Shown here piece after piece: positions 1 through 8,966 of a DNA stretch of 64,000 nucleotides; within the stretch, counting starts at the first letter, position 1, and the number at the start of each line of letters is the position of its first letter. Both the position numbers and the translations under genes were made by a program. A model generated the notes under the pieces. It ran no database searches, was not told the origin of the DNA, and saw only the letters and a list, made by a program, of their open reading frames with translations. This DNA comes from Lentisphaerota bacterium (GTDB taxonomy: Bacteria; Verrucomicrobiota; Lentisphaeria; Oligosphaerales; JABHEG01), in assembly GCA_018676675.1 (NCBI GenBank), contig JABHEG010000255.1, positions 35,990-99,989 of the forward strand, in the 5' to 3' direction.

Positions 1-2
1 TT

Positions 3-302
3 CTCGAGTTCCAGAAGACTTTCAATGCCCACATCTACGTCGGCGAGTTCAGCGCCATCCGTTGGGCCCCCGACAGCAGCGCCTATCGCTACCTGCGTGA
101 CTGCATCGACATCTTCGAGAGCCACGACTGGGACTGGACCTACCACGCGTTCAGGGAGTGGACAGGCTGGAGTGTGGAACACACCTCTGACCGGGGAAAC
201 CGAGAACCGGCCACCACACCGACAAAGCGTCAGACTCTCATGCGCAAGTGGCTGAGAAAGAACAAGAAACCGACGTGGAAAACGCCAACCCAGGACAAGT
301 AG
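3..302 (+). CDS. C-terminal end of a GH5-like glycoside hydrolase (partial)
   Basis: An open frame enters from the left edge and stops with TAG at 300-302, giving about 99 residues. It contains IYVGEFSAIRWAP followed by a Tyr/Arg-rich helix and then SHDWDWTYHAFREW. This is the usual end of clan GH-A family 5 enzymes: strand 7 carries the nucleophile Glu (in VGEFS) and the last helix and strand carry the Trp-rich segment. The tail after about residue 65 is basic (MRKWLRKNKK) and looks non-conserved. The stop lies 5 bp before the start of the next gene, so they are probably cotranscribed. The GH5 call rests on the motif context only, because the acid/base Glu lies outside the window. Confidence 0.6.
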   Translation, partial: LEFQKTFNAHIYVGEFSAIRWAPDSSAYRYLRDCIDIFESHDWDWTYHAFREWTGWSVEHTSDRGNREPATTPTKRQTLMRKWLRKNKKPTWKTPTQDK

Positions 303-307
303 CCCGT

Positions 308-3300
308 ATGACAAGACAACTATTCGTGGCCCTCTTCGCCGCAATCCTCGCGTGCACTGCGCAGGCTGCTGCTCTCTTCCCGGACAGCAGCTTCGAACGG
401 ACAGGAAACTCCAGCGAAGGCCGCGGCGGCGGGCGCTGCCTGACCGTCTCCAGTCAGGCCAGAACACGCTGGCGTGGCAGCCGGAGCTACAAACTCAAGA
501 TCGAGCCGTTCGCCCAGTACCAAGTCGTCGGGTACGCCAAAGCGACAGGAAAAGGGGAGCTGAAGGCCCTTCTCGGATATGGATGGAACTCCTATGACTG
601 GCGCTACCAGTGCGGCTACACCGTACCCAGTGATGGCCAATGGCACCGTTGCGAAGTCACCTTCTCCTGCCCGCGAGAAACCTACACGCTACACCCGGCG
701 GCTCTCTTCGGAGCAGAAAACGCTCAAGTATGGGTGGATGACGTCACAATCGAGAAGATCGCGGAACCTGAAGCCGTCAGCGCAGCGATCTCGGCCAAGA
801 AAACGTTGACCATGGAGGACCGCGAATTCCTGGCCCGCGTTCACATCGCTGCAGCAGAGACCGAGCAGGCAACCGCCCTCTGTGCAGGCGCAGATACCTA
901 CACACGTGCCGACATCTATTGCGCTCTGGCCCTGGCGAGCAGGGATGACGTGCCCCGCGGCAAGTGGCTCACCAAGATGCTCGAGAACAGCGGTCCCGCC
1001 TACGCCAATGCACTGACGCGTCTCGACGACATCGGCAAGGGACGCCCATCGGCCACTGTCCTCTCGTGGCTGGATCAAGCACGTGCAAGCTGCCGAGACG
1101 GCGATGCAGCCATGGCCTGGGCCACTGCCACCATGCGACTGGGACACCGTCTCTTGGGGCGCGCCGACACGTGCACGGAAGCCGGTGAACTGCTTCTCCG
1201 CTTGGAGCAGGCGGAGAGGGCAGCCCAGTCCCTCCTCGCAGCCAAACAGTGCCAGACGCGTTTCGCCTCAGTCCTGACCGAACTGCGCCAGGCGCTCGCA
1301 ACGCCCCGGGCTACGTGGGCGAAACGCCTCGCGGCTCTTGGAGCATGCACCATCACGATCAATGGTTCTGCTCTCGGGCCCGCAACGCACGACATCGTGC
1401 TGCCTGATTCTCCCGCATCTCACGAAGAGCACGCGGCAAGGCAGCTCCGTCTGTACCTGGAGCGCCTCACAGGTACCGCACCGGAACTGGCCGCCGTACG
1501 TCCCAATCCCGGCCGCCACGGCATCTACATCGCCCGCCCCACAGGGGATGTTGTCCCTAAGCCAAAGGCGAAGCTCGAGGATCTCGGCGAGGAGGCATTT
1601 CTGCTCCAGACGATCGGCCCTGACCTCTACATCCTCGGTGGTCTGCGCGGGGCTCTCTACGGTGTTTACACACTCCTGGAAGACTACCTGGGCTGCGGCT
1701 GGTATATGCCGGGACCGGTGGGGGAAGTCGTCCCACAGGCGGGCGCCTTCGCGCTGAATGACGTCATCGACCTTCAGCGCCCCAGCTTCACCTGGCGAGG
1801 GCTGAGCAGCATCCGCGATGCAGAGTGGTGCATTCGCAACAAGGTCGATCCCACGATCAGCGGCGCCCACTACGGGATCGACAAAGGCGATCCTGCGTTC
1901 TTCGGGACCTTCGGGCACAACTACTCCCGCCTCATTCCCCCCGGCAAACACTTCCTCTCCCACCCAGAGTACTTCAGCCTTGTCAAAGGCAAGCGCAAGT
2001 GGGACCACACTCAGCTCTGCACCACGAATCCAGATGTGATCCGGCTCTGCGCCGAAGGGATCTGCCGCGACATCGAGCGCCGCCCGGAATGCAAGGTGTT
2101 TGCCCTCTGCCAAAATGACTGGGCCGGCTGGTGCGAATGCACCGACTGCAAAGCGCTGGACACCCGGGCCGACAGCGTGACCGACCGTCTCATGGTGTTC
2201 TGCAGCGCCGTCTCCAAGCTTGTCCGCGAGCAACACCCAGACAAGCAGGTCTACACCTACGCTTACCAGGCAGGAGTCGAGCCGCCTGAACGCGTTGTTC
2301 CTGCCCCCGGACTCGGGATCCAGCTCTGCCACATCCGCCACCCATGCTCACACTCACACCCCATTGAGACAGCCAAACGGAATACCGAGTACAAGAGCTG
2401 GGTGGAGGGCTGGACCGACGTCACCAAGCAGCTGTTCGTCTACGACTACCGAGTCAACTACTCGAACTACCTGATGCCGTACCCCAACAGCTACGCGATC
2501 ATCAAGGATGTGCCATACTACCATCGCCGCGGGGTCCGCAACCTGTTCTACCAAGGCGGCGGATCGGCCCACAATTTCGGTCCCTGCCACTACCTGCTGG
2601 CCAAACTGATGTGGAATGTCACAGCGGACCCCCAGGAGCTCGTCCAACGTTTCTTCACCCAGTACTACGGCCCGGCAGCCCCCCCCATGGAACGCTACTG
2701 GAAGCTCCTCCATGGCACCGTCTACGAGGAAGACGTGGAAATGAACCTCTACAGCACTCCGCCCAAAAAGGTATTCACCCCCGAGTTCATCGCCGCGGCT
2801 GAAGCGCTGTTCGAGAAAGCGGAGAGCAGGGCCGGTGAGTCTGTATACCGAGACCGAATCGAATGGGAGAGGATCACCCTCTACTGGGTCAAGCTGGCCA
2901 CCGGCACGAACCCACTGCAAATCAGGATGACGGACAAGGCCCTGACCATCGGCCCGGACGGGAGGAGTGACTGGCGTGCCGACTTGGCTGAGTTCATCAG
3001 AATCGCCCGGAAGTTCCGCATCTGGCGTATCCGCGAGAGCGCCTGGCGAGGAGATGTCGACATCCGCGGCTTCGTTTCAGAGATCTCTGGGCTCGATGTC
3101 CACGACCGCTGCGACTACCGCTACCCCGTCAAAGAGAGTTGCGAAGGACAACGCTGTGTGACGGTCCGCGCCAACCTCGCCACCACGCCATCCTCAAGCT
3201 GGCGGCAACGCTACCCGATGATCCTCAAAGGCGCGACAGAACATCGCCTGAGTTGCCAAGTGCGCACCCAGGGCGATGCCACATTCACGACCATCCCTGT

Positions 3301-4411
3301 CGAGCTGACCGGCGCCGTGCCCCAGGCAGGTCAAACCATCACCGGAGAGACGCCGTGGCAAGAAATTGCGTTTACGTTCCACACACCGAACGTTGACTCC
3401 GCCTCGGTTGTGGCTCACGTGGGACGTGTCACCAACGGCATCGGACAAGTGTGGGTCGATGACCTGACCGTCGTCGCGGTCGATGCCCCCGACCGGAACT
3501 TGGTGCAGAACGGCAACTTCGAACGGCGCCGCGGCACGGAGCCGGATTACTGGATCCGCCCCGGTAACGGCAGTGCATTCCATTGGACCGACATGAGCCC
3601 CGTCAAGGAGTTCCTCGCCGCGCCGGTAACCTACGACATTCCCGGGCGCCAACCCCGGAGCTACCCCGTTACCACGCTAGAAAACGACCTGGTCCGAGTG
3701 GATGTCATCCCGGGCCTCGGCGGGAGGATCCAGCGCCTGATCGACAAGCGCTCTGGAGCCAACATCTGCTACAACCCAACCGAGGTCCATCGCCAGGAAG
3801 CGTGGATCAACTATGGCGGCTATGAGGAGTACACCTCTCCCCAACTCGGGGGCCCCGGCTGGGATTGCTCCTTTGACACAGAACAGCAACACGGGAAAAC
3901 GGGCCAGAAACTCATCCTGACCGCCAAGCTCAGCGATCGCCGTATCCGCCGCGTCATCACTCTCCCGGTGGACAGACCCGATGTGCGCATCGAGTCAACC
4001 GTCACCAATATCTCGGCGAACCCCATCAAGGCCCGCCTGCGCGTCCATCCCATTCTCCGAATCGGAGGACGCGTCGGAGAATGCACCCTCTTTGCCCGGC
4101 GGCGGAACGGAGATGTCCTGACGCGGGAGATACAGGCCGAACGCTCCGATCTGTGGCTCAAGGGTGCGGACTTCGCAGACGGTGTCTGGGCACTCCGCTC
4201 AAGCGCGGACGGCGCAGGCCTCGTGAATCGCTTCAACCCAACCCAGATAGACACTACCTACATCTGTGTGCAGCCCAATGAAGGGGTCAACCTCGAGCTG
4301 ATGTCCCCGGTGAAAATGCTGGGGCCGGGCGATGAACTGCGGGTGAACCACGCCTATCACTTGCTCTCCCCAGGCACCACCCCCGAGAGCTACGAATCCC
4401 TCATCAAGTGA
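308..4411 (+). CDS. Secreted DUF4838 / GH67-like multi-domain glycosidase
   Basis: 1367 aa. I chose the ATG at 308 rather than the upstream in-frame one at 248 because it opens directly into a signal peptide (MTRQLFVALFAAILACTAQA) and leaves the upstream gene's stop clear. Modules, roughly: CBM4/9-like jelly roll about 25-155, ending VWVDDVTI; helical linker; GH67 N-terminal-like alpha/beta domain about 360-470; DUF4838 catalytic-type region about 530-800 with the WCECTDC cysteine motif; second CBM4/9-like domain about 940-1057, also ending VWVDDLTV; and a galactose-mutarotase-like beta-sandwich about 1125-1367. DUF4838 proteins are related to alpha-glucuronidases, but substrates are largely unknown. 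It sits 18 bp before a GH39-like gene, which suggests joint action on a hemicellulose- or glycosaminoglycan-like chain. Confidence 0.85.
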   Translation: MTRQLFVALFAAILACTAQAAALFPDSSFERTGNSSEGRGGGRCLTVSSQARTRWRGSRSYKLKIEPFAQYQVVGYAKATGKGELKALLGYGWNSYDWRYQCGYTVPSDGQWHRCEVTFSCPRETYTLHPAALFGAENAQVWVDDVTIEKIAEPEAVSAAISAKKTLTMEDREFLARVHIAAAETEQATALCAGADTYTRADIYCALALASRDDVPRGKWLTKMLENSGPAYANALTRLDDIGKGRPSATVLSWLDQARASCRDGDAAMAWATATMRLGHRLLGRADTCTEAGELLLRLEQAERAAQSLLAAKQCQTRFASVLTELRQALATPRATWAKRLAALGACTITINGSALGPATHDIVLPDSPASHEEHAARQLRLYLERLTGTAPELAAVRPNPGRHGIYIARPTGDVVPKPKAKLEDLGEEAFLLQTIGPDLYILGGLRGALYGVYTLLEDYLGCGWYMPGPVGEVVPQAGAFALNDVIDLQRPSFTWRGLSSIRDAEWCIRNKVDPTISGAHYGIDKGDPAFFGTFGHNYSRLIPPGKHFLSHPEYFSLVKGKRKWDHTQLCTTNPDVIRLCAEGICRDIERRPECKVFALCQNDWAGWCECTDCKALDTRADSVTDRLMVFCSAVSKLVREQHPDKQVYTYAYQAGVEPPERVVPAPGLGIQLCHIRHPCSHSHPIETAKRNTEYKSWVEGWTDVTKQLFVYDYRVNYSNYLMPYPNSYAIIKDVPYYHRRGVRNLFYQGGGSAHNFGPCHYLLAKLMWNVTADPQELVQRFFTQYYGPAAPPMERYWKLLHGTVYEEDVEMNLYSTPPKKVFTPEFIAAAEALFEKAESRAGESVYRDRIEWERITLYWVKLATGTNPLQIRMTDKALTIGPDGRSDWRADLAEFIRIARKFRIWRIRESAWRGDVDIRGFVSEISGLDVHDRCDYRYPVKESCEGQRCVTVRANLATTPSSSWRQRYPMILKGATEHRLSCQVRTQGDATFTTIPVELTGAVPQAGQTITGETPWQEIAFTFHTPNVDSASVVAHVGRVTNGIGQVWVDDLTVVAVDAPDRNLVQNGNFERRRGTEPDYWIRPGNGSAFHWTDMSPVKEFLAAPVTYDIPGRQPRSYPVTTLENDLVRVDVIPGLGGRIQRLIDKRSGANICYNPTEVHRQEAWINYGGYEEYTSPQLGGPGWDCSFDTEQQHGKTGQKLILTAKLSDRRIRRVITLPVDRPDVRIESTVTNISANPIKARLRVHPILRIGGRVGECTLFARRRNGDVLTREIQAERSDLWLKGADFADGVWALRSSADGAGLVNRFNPTQIDTTYICVQPNEGVNLELMSPVKMLGPGDELRVNHAYHLLSPGTTPESYESLIK

Positions 4412-4429
4412 GAGAAACAGGACCGCGCG

Positions 4430-6502
4430 ATGAGAACACTGCTTCTTCCCGCCCTGACCGCTTACGTATCCCTGGCCGTCTGCGCGACGGCTGCCGACCA
4501 CGGACTGCTTGAAAACGGCGGCTTTGAACGTGAAACCGGCGGCAGTCCCATCGGCTGGCAACAGCAGTGGGGTGAGCCGGACTCCACCCAATGGATAGAC
4601 GATGTCGTCCACTCCGGCAATCACGCCGTCACATTCACCGGAAACGCTTGCCTAAGTTCCGATCCATTGCCCAACACAGGCGATGTCATCACCGTCTCCG
4701 GCTGGCTCAAGCTTGACGCAATGACCATCGGGAAGCGGCCCTGGTTCAAGGCATCCATCGTGATCGGGAAGCTCGACTCCGAGCTCAAACAGGTTGGCCA
4801 CCACGATGTCATCCGCGCCTTGGGTACCAGCGATTGGACCCACTACTCACGCACCTTCTCCCTACCGGCCTCGATCCCCTACTTCCGCGTCCAGGTTATG
4901 TACTGCGAGGGCTGTACGGGCACCATGTGGGCTGACGACATCACCGTGACCATGGCCAATGATCCCTACGCAATCGCCCCGCGCAAACTCGACCGCAAAC
5001 AGGCCACAGTCACCGTGGACACCAGTCGCCAACTTGGCCCACTCCCTGACCTCTGGCGCTGCATCGATCACAGCTACCTGAGCAACATCCTCGTGCCCCG
5101 ACGCACCGAAACGATTCCCGAATTCAGCAAAGCCGGATTCCGGTACGTGCGATTCCACGAGACCATTGTGGGCCCCAAAGTGTACCGGGAGGAGAACGAC
5201 CAGGCGATCTACAGCTGGAAACGCTTCGACAACGGGATCCGAGTCCTGCTGGAGAACGGGCTCAAACCCATGCTCGTCCTCGAGAGCACACCTACACCGA
5301 TCGCCGGGAGAAAGGGCCAGGGCTACCGAAACATCAACCCGCCTGCAGACCTTGAGAAATGGCAGGAACTGATCTACCGGATCGTGCACCACTGCGTCGA
5401 GGAGCTCGGCCCGGATGAGGTCCGAACGTGGTACTTCGAGGTCTGGAATGAACCCGATGCAAAAGCCTACTTCCTCGGCAACCTGAAGCAATTCCTGGCG
5501 CTGTACGACCATACAGTGACCGGAGCCGTTCGCGCTTTTCCCGACGTCCGCATCGGCGGCCCCGGTGGAGCCGGAAACGGCTGGGTCCTACCTCTTGCTG
5601 AACACTGCACCAACGGCAGGAACGCCGCCACTGGCAGCATCGGTACGCGGCTCGACTTCATCTCCTGGCATATCTACTGCTCCGGTACGGGGACGCCGGA
5701 CTTCCGCGTCATCCGACGCAGCGTCCTCCAGGTCGATGACCGTCTCAAACGCTTCCTTGAGATCGCCAAGATGCCCCGCTTCATCACCGAGTTCTCATGC
5801 AACTCCTCCCCTGCCCCGTGGCTTGACGACGCGTACCGAGGCCCGTTCACACTCAGGGCACTCCTTCTCATGGACAAACTCGGAGTCGACCAAGCGTACT
5901 CGTTCTGTGTCGGTGACTACCTATGGGACAAAAAGGACGCGCTCTACCGCCGAACCCTCGGCATGTTCACCAATCCCGGCTTCCCCAAAGCCCCCTTCCA
6001 CCTCTACACGCTGCTCAACCGCATGGGGGGAACACGCGTGACCGCCGAATCGAGCAACGCCCCGGTGGATGTGATCGCCTCGTGCAACAGCGCCAACGGC
6101 AAAGTTGCCGTCCTTTTTGGGAACTGGATTGAGTCGCCCGATGAGGACTATGCCACCACGATTACGCTCAACCTACGCTGTCCGGACCTGGCCAAACGCC
6201 GTCTCGTCGGCACGCTCGTACAGGTAGACCGCAACCGCAGCAATGCCTACGGTGAGTGGCAGAGCCTGGATCGCCCCCAGGTCACCCGCGCGGAGCTGTT
6301 CGACTACCGAGCTGGAAAGCACGAAACACCACGTCAGCAGGACGTCGCGAAACTCATTGAGGCCCTCGCCCAAGCCGCACGCCTGGAGCCAGGGCAGGAC
6401 GTGCCGGTCGTCTTCGACGGCGCCGGCACCACCAAGCTCAAATTCTCCCTTCCCGCATTCGGTCTGGCCCAGCTGACCATCCCCGGAACGACGCAGAGGT
6501 AA
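4430..6502 (+). CDS. Secreted GH39-like beta-xylosidase/alpha-iduronidase-type glycosidase with N-terminal CBM
   Basis: 690 aa. The signal peptide is about 1-21. A CBM4/9-like domain occupies about 24-170 (LLENGGFERE at its start, MWADDITV at its end). The catalytic (beta/alpha)8 barrel begins near residue 194 with DTSRQLGPLPDLWRCIDHS. The acid/base Glu is E341 in the VWNEPDA motif and the nucleophile is probably E454 in FITEFSCNSS, both as in clan GH-A family 39. A C-terminal beta-sandwich follows. GH39 covers beta-xylosidases and alpha-L-iduronidases, and nothing here decides between them. The start lies 18 bp after the DUF4838 stop, so this is the third gene of an operon. The stop is followed by repeat-rich DNA. 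Confidence 0.85.
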   Translation: MRTLLLPALTAYVSLAVCATAADHGLLENGGFERETGGSPIGWQQQWGEPDSTQWIDDVVHSGNHAVTFTGNACLSSDPLPNTGDVITVSGWLKLDAMTIGKRPWFKASIVIGKLDSELKQVGHHDVIRALGTSDWTHYSRTFSLPASIPYFRVQVMYCEGCTGTMWADDITVTMANDPYAIAPRKLDRKQATVTVDTSRQLGPLPDLWRCIDHSYLSNILVPRRTETIPEFSKAGFRYVRFHETIVGPKVYREENDQAIYSWKRFDNGIRVLLENGLKPMLVLESTPTPIAGRKGQGYRNINPPADLEKWQELIYRIVHHCVEELGPDEVRTWYFEVWNEPDAKAYFLGNLKQFLALYDHTVTGAVRAFPDVRIGGPGGAGNGWVLPLAEHCTNGRNAATGSIGTRLDFISWHIYCSGTGTPDFRVIRRSVLQVDDRLKRFLEIAKMPRFITEFSCNSSPAPWLDDAYRGPFTLRALLLMDKLGVDQAYSFCVGDYLWDKKDALYRRTLGMFTNPGFPKAPFHLYTLLNRMGGTRVTAESSNAPVDVIASCNSANGKVAVLFGNWIESPDEDYATTITLNLRCPDLAKRRLVGTLVQVDRNRSNAYGEWQSLDRPQVTRAELFDYRAGKHETPRQQDVAKLIEALAQAARLEPGQDVPVVFDGAGTTKLKFSLPAFGLAQLTIPGTTQR

Positions 6503-6522
6503 GATCTGCAGATGCCGCTGTG

Positions 6523-6629
6523 CTGGAAGAACGGCACTCCGATGCTCTGCGTGCCTCACTACGAACGCCGTTCTGTTGGTGACGACATTCGTTTGTAGTC
6601 AGCAACGTAGGCGTTGCCGGAGTTGCGTT
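6523..6629 (+). repeat. Dispersed 107-bp repeat, family D, copy 1
   Basis: The sequence from 6523 to 6629 is found again, reverse-complemented, at 37382-37488 with most positions identical. Shared blocks include GTAGTCAGCAACGTAGG and TTGCCGGAGTTGCGTT. The left part can fold as a hairpin, with GAACGGC at one end and GCCGTTC at the other. No coding frame runs through both copies. Confidence 0.75.
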
Positions 6630-6658
6630 GATCCGGTAGAATCACCGGGCACCGGCTC

Positions 6659-6689
6659 TTGTACGGCGAGCGGCCCTCCGATCGCCATT
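6659..6689 (+). repeat. Dispersed palindromic motif, family C, copy 1
   Basis: This copy begins TGTACGGCGAGCGGCC and is similar to the two copies at 39548-39586 and 39606-39644. Each holds a GGCGG...CCGCC-like dyad; here it reads GGCGAGCGGCC then GATCGCC. It lies directly before the 36-bp array. Confidence 0.5.
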
Positions 6690-6692
6690 CGC

Positions 6693-6971
6693 CTGGAGGC
6701 CGGTTTTCCCAAACCGGTGCCCTTCCCCCTGGAGGCCGGTTTTCCCAAGCCGGTGCCCCGCCCGCTGGAGGCCGGTCTTCCCAAACCGGTGCCCCGCCCC
6801 CTGGAGGCCGGTCTTCCCAAACCAGTGCCCCGCCCCCTGGAGGCCGGTCTTCCCAAGCCGGTGCCCCGCCCGCTGGAGGCCGGTCTTCCCAAGCCGGTGC
6901 CCCGCCCGCTGGAGGCCGGTCTTCCCAAGCCGGTGCCCCGCCCTCTGGAGGCCGGTTTTCCCAAACCGGTG
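6693..6971 (+). repeat. Tandem array of eight 36-bp units (last unit partial)
   Basis: Units begin CTGGAGGCCGG at 6693, 6729, 6765, 6801, 6837, 6873, 6909 and 6945; the last covers 27 bp. Each unit holds an inverted repeat, CCGGTTTTCCCAAACCGG or a slight variant, with a stem of about 6 bp. The first, second and last units carry TTTT while the inner units carry TCTT, so the inner units look like recent copies of each other. A single diverged unit stands alone at 25266-25290. It is not a CRISPR array because there are no unique spacers. Confidence 0.9.
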
Positions 6972-6993
6972 CTGTCGAACCGGCCAGGAAAGA

Positions 6994-7015
6994 CGGCCGG
7001 TCAGGGATGACCGGA
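6994..7015 (+). repeat. 22-bp palindromic motif shared with 25295-25316
   Basis: The 22 bases are identical in the two places. Their core CCGGTCA-GGGA-TGACCGG is a 7-bp stem with a 4-nt loop. In both places the motif follows a CCGGTTTTCCCAAACCGG unit and lies between convergent genes. Confidence 0.75.
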
Positions 7016-7031
7016 GCTCCAGCGCCCCCCT

Positions 7032-8942
7032 CTACCTCTCTCGAGTCACGGCGTCAAAGGCCCCCTTACGAGACCCCGTCCGCACCAGCTTCCCAGGAAT
7101 GCCAAGCCGATCATAGACCCGTCTGGCCCAATGCATAGCGCATGTGGAACCCATGTTCACCAGCCCAATCGGGCGCGGCGCCACGAGCCCAATAGCCTGC
7201 GGCAAGTCCACGACGCGAAGAATCCCGTTGATGTACCCCCCGCCGTGATGTGATGCGGGTAGGTTCTCCGCGATGACACCCGCGATTTCCTTGTTGAACA
7301 AGGCGTGGTAGAGACATGCGATCCCCGCATCCCCACAGCCGTACAGGTAGACCGACCTGTCCTTCACGTAAGGCAGCTCAAGAATGGCCGGCATGAGGGC
7401 ATGCAGATCGTGTACGAGCAACGCCGCCGGCGTGACCCCGGTCAAAGCCCCGGCCCGCAGGAGATGGTAATCCTGGTCTGTGCAAGCCGTAAAGCCGGTG
7501 CCCCGAGGCTCGACAGCGATGGTCGCCCCAGCACCATTTCCCGACGCCTGTGCCAAGGCGTCACGCGCACACTGCTCAGCATTGGCCACCGCGATGACCA
7601 CCTTCCCGACATGCTCACGTTTGAACACCGCGTCGATCCAGACATCCATACCCTCGATCTGGGCCCGGTAGGATTCCCGCCGATTGGCCGGATCCGCGCC
7701 GCCCTGCCAATCACCAACCTGCTCCAACTCAACCGGCCTGACGCCGTCCAGCAGGTGGAAGACCTTTCCGCGCACATTCTGCGTGGCCTCCTCACAGATC
7801 CCTGACCAGTCCTCAGGCGAGCGGGGCAGCCGCACAGCGCCCGGCTGCGAAAGGAGCTCGGGCAACAGGTCCAGCCGGTCGGGCATCGGCGGCACGCCGT
7901 CAAACACGGTTGTGACGCTCTCGTCGTGTTCTGGATCGTCCCGCTGCAGAAGCGGGCGCGGATCGCCTGCTACATGCATGTCGAACCACGTGTTGATTGC
8001 GTCGATGGACTCCGGCTGATAGCCATGCGGCCCATCGTACTCACACAGATCACATCTGTCACCACATCCGTAGAGGTCGTAGACCTTTCTGGTTCCCTGT
8101 GCGGCCTCCCGAAATTCCGCCGGATTGAAAAGCGAGTCATGGCGCGCGAAGCAGAACAGCAACGGCCGGGGGGCTATAAGGGCCGCGAACGCCGTTGTGT
8201 CCAGCTGGAACGGGTTGTGCAGATACATGCAATCGCAGTGTCCCATCATGTTACGGTGAGCGATCGTGTACTTGGGCGTGGCAACCCCGCAGGAAGTCGC
8301 CACTGCTTTCACGCGTTCATCCGCAATCGCGACATAAAAACTCCCGGCTCCGCCTCCCGAATTGCCCGTCGCCCCGATGCGCTCCGGATCGATTTCCTCG
8401 ATCGTCTCCATGGCGTCCAGAGCTCGGATGCCGTTCCAGAGCTCACCGCCCGCCGCCGTGTATCCCATTGAGATCCAGTCGTAGCGATCCTTGTAGTAGA
8501 GGCCGTGGTGCTCCCCGGGATTGTCATGTTGCTCAATGGTATCGAAGATGAAACACACATACCCCCGACGCGCCCACATCACCGCATGGTTCTGGTACCC
8601 CCACACGCCGATGTGGGTGTGCCCGCAGGAGTAATGGACCGCAGGGAGCTTCCCTTCTGGCAACGGGTCCGGAAAATAGACGTTGGCCGTCGCCCAGCAG
8701 TCCGGCAGAATCTGGTACGCTATCTTCCGGGCGCGGTAGCCTTCCCCGCCAAACTCGCCGTAATCCGTCACCCGCAGGTCACACTTCTCGAAAAACGGCT
8801 CCAACCCCATTGAGATAAAGAACTTCCGACGAATATCCTCACGCTGTTTCTGCCAATCCGGCAACGTCGCCACATCCGCCAGCGCCGTGTCGGAAATCCG
8901 GGCTGCCAAGTCCTTGTAGTACTGCCAGAGAGTCTTTCCCAT
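7032..8942 (-). CDS. Alpha/beta-hydrolase esterase, acetylxylan-esterase-like
   Basis: 636 aa with no signal peptide. I chose the ATG at 8942 because it has a GGAG 8 bp upstream; the GTG at 8951 lies too close to that site. The first half is a complete alpha/beta hydrolase: nucleophile S195 in GNSGGG, acid D269 in ARHDSLF and H306 in DGPHGYQ. The half after about residue 340 resembles a second alpha/beta-hydrolase fold (YLYGCGDAGIACLYHALF, then IGLVNMGS) without the serine elbow, so it may be a degenerate repeat. The likely role is removal of acyl groups from polysaccharide fragments. It is the last gene of a (-) operon, 24 bp after the GH43-like gene. The sequence does not say which ester is cut. 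Confidence 0.75.
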   Translation of the reverse strand: MGKTLWQYYKDLAARISDTALADVATLPDWQKQREDIRRKFFISMGLEPFFEKCDLRVTDYGEFGGEGYRARKIAYQILPDCWATANVYFPDPLPEGKLPAVHYSCGHTHIGVWGYQNHAVMWARRGYVCFIFDTIEQHDNPGEHHGLYYKDRYDWISMGYTAAGGELWNGIRALDAMETIEEIDPERIGATGNSGGGAGSFYVAIADERVKAVATSCGVATPKYTIAHRNMMGHCDCMYLHNPFQLDTTAFAALIAPRPLLFCFARHDSLFNPAEFREAAQGTRKVYDLYGCGDRCDLCEYDGPHGYQPESIDAINTWFDMHVAGDPRPLLQRDDPEHDESVTTVFDGVPPMPDRLDLLPELLSQPGAVRLPRSPEDWSGICEEATQNVRGKVFHLLDGVRPVELEQVGDWQGGADPANRRESYRAQIEGMDVWIDAVFKREHVGKVVIAVANAEQCARDALAQASGNGAGATIAVEPRGTGFTACTDQDYHLLRAGALTGVTPAALLVHDLHALMPAILELPYVKDRSVYLYGCGDAGIACLYHALFNKEIAGVIAENLPASHHGGGYINGILRVVDLPQAIGLVAPRPIGLVNMGSTCAMHWARRVYDRLGIPGKLVRTGSRKGAFDAVTRER

Positions 8943-8966
8943 GGGGCGCACTCCATATCCTGTCTG

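Larger units (their letters stand above)
6503..7031. other. Convergent intergenic region packed with short repeats
   Basis: This 529-bp gap between the convergent GH39-like and esterase genes holds no supported gene. It contains a copy of a 107-bp dispersed repeat (6523-6629), a copy of a 31-bp palindromic motif (6659-6689), an 8-unit 36-bp tandem array (6693-6971) and a 22-bp motif repeated at 25295. Long frames are open here on both strands only because the array period is a multiple of three; none has a ribosome binding site. Confidence 0.8.

Noticed and set aside
248..307. Upstream start at 248 for the DUF4838 gene
   Set aside because: It would put 20 charged residues before a clear signal peptide and overlap the end of the GH5-like gene.
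6693..6971. Possible CRISPR array
   Set aside because: Units are contiguous 36-bp repeats without unique spacers, and no cas gene is present.
6576..7138. Open frames of 120-160 codons on both strands encoding proline/glycine-rich 12-residue repeats
   Set aside because: They are the translation of a non-coding 36-bp array whose period is a multiple of three; no ribosome site and no family signature.
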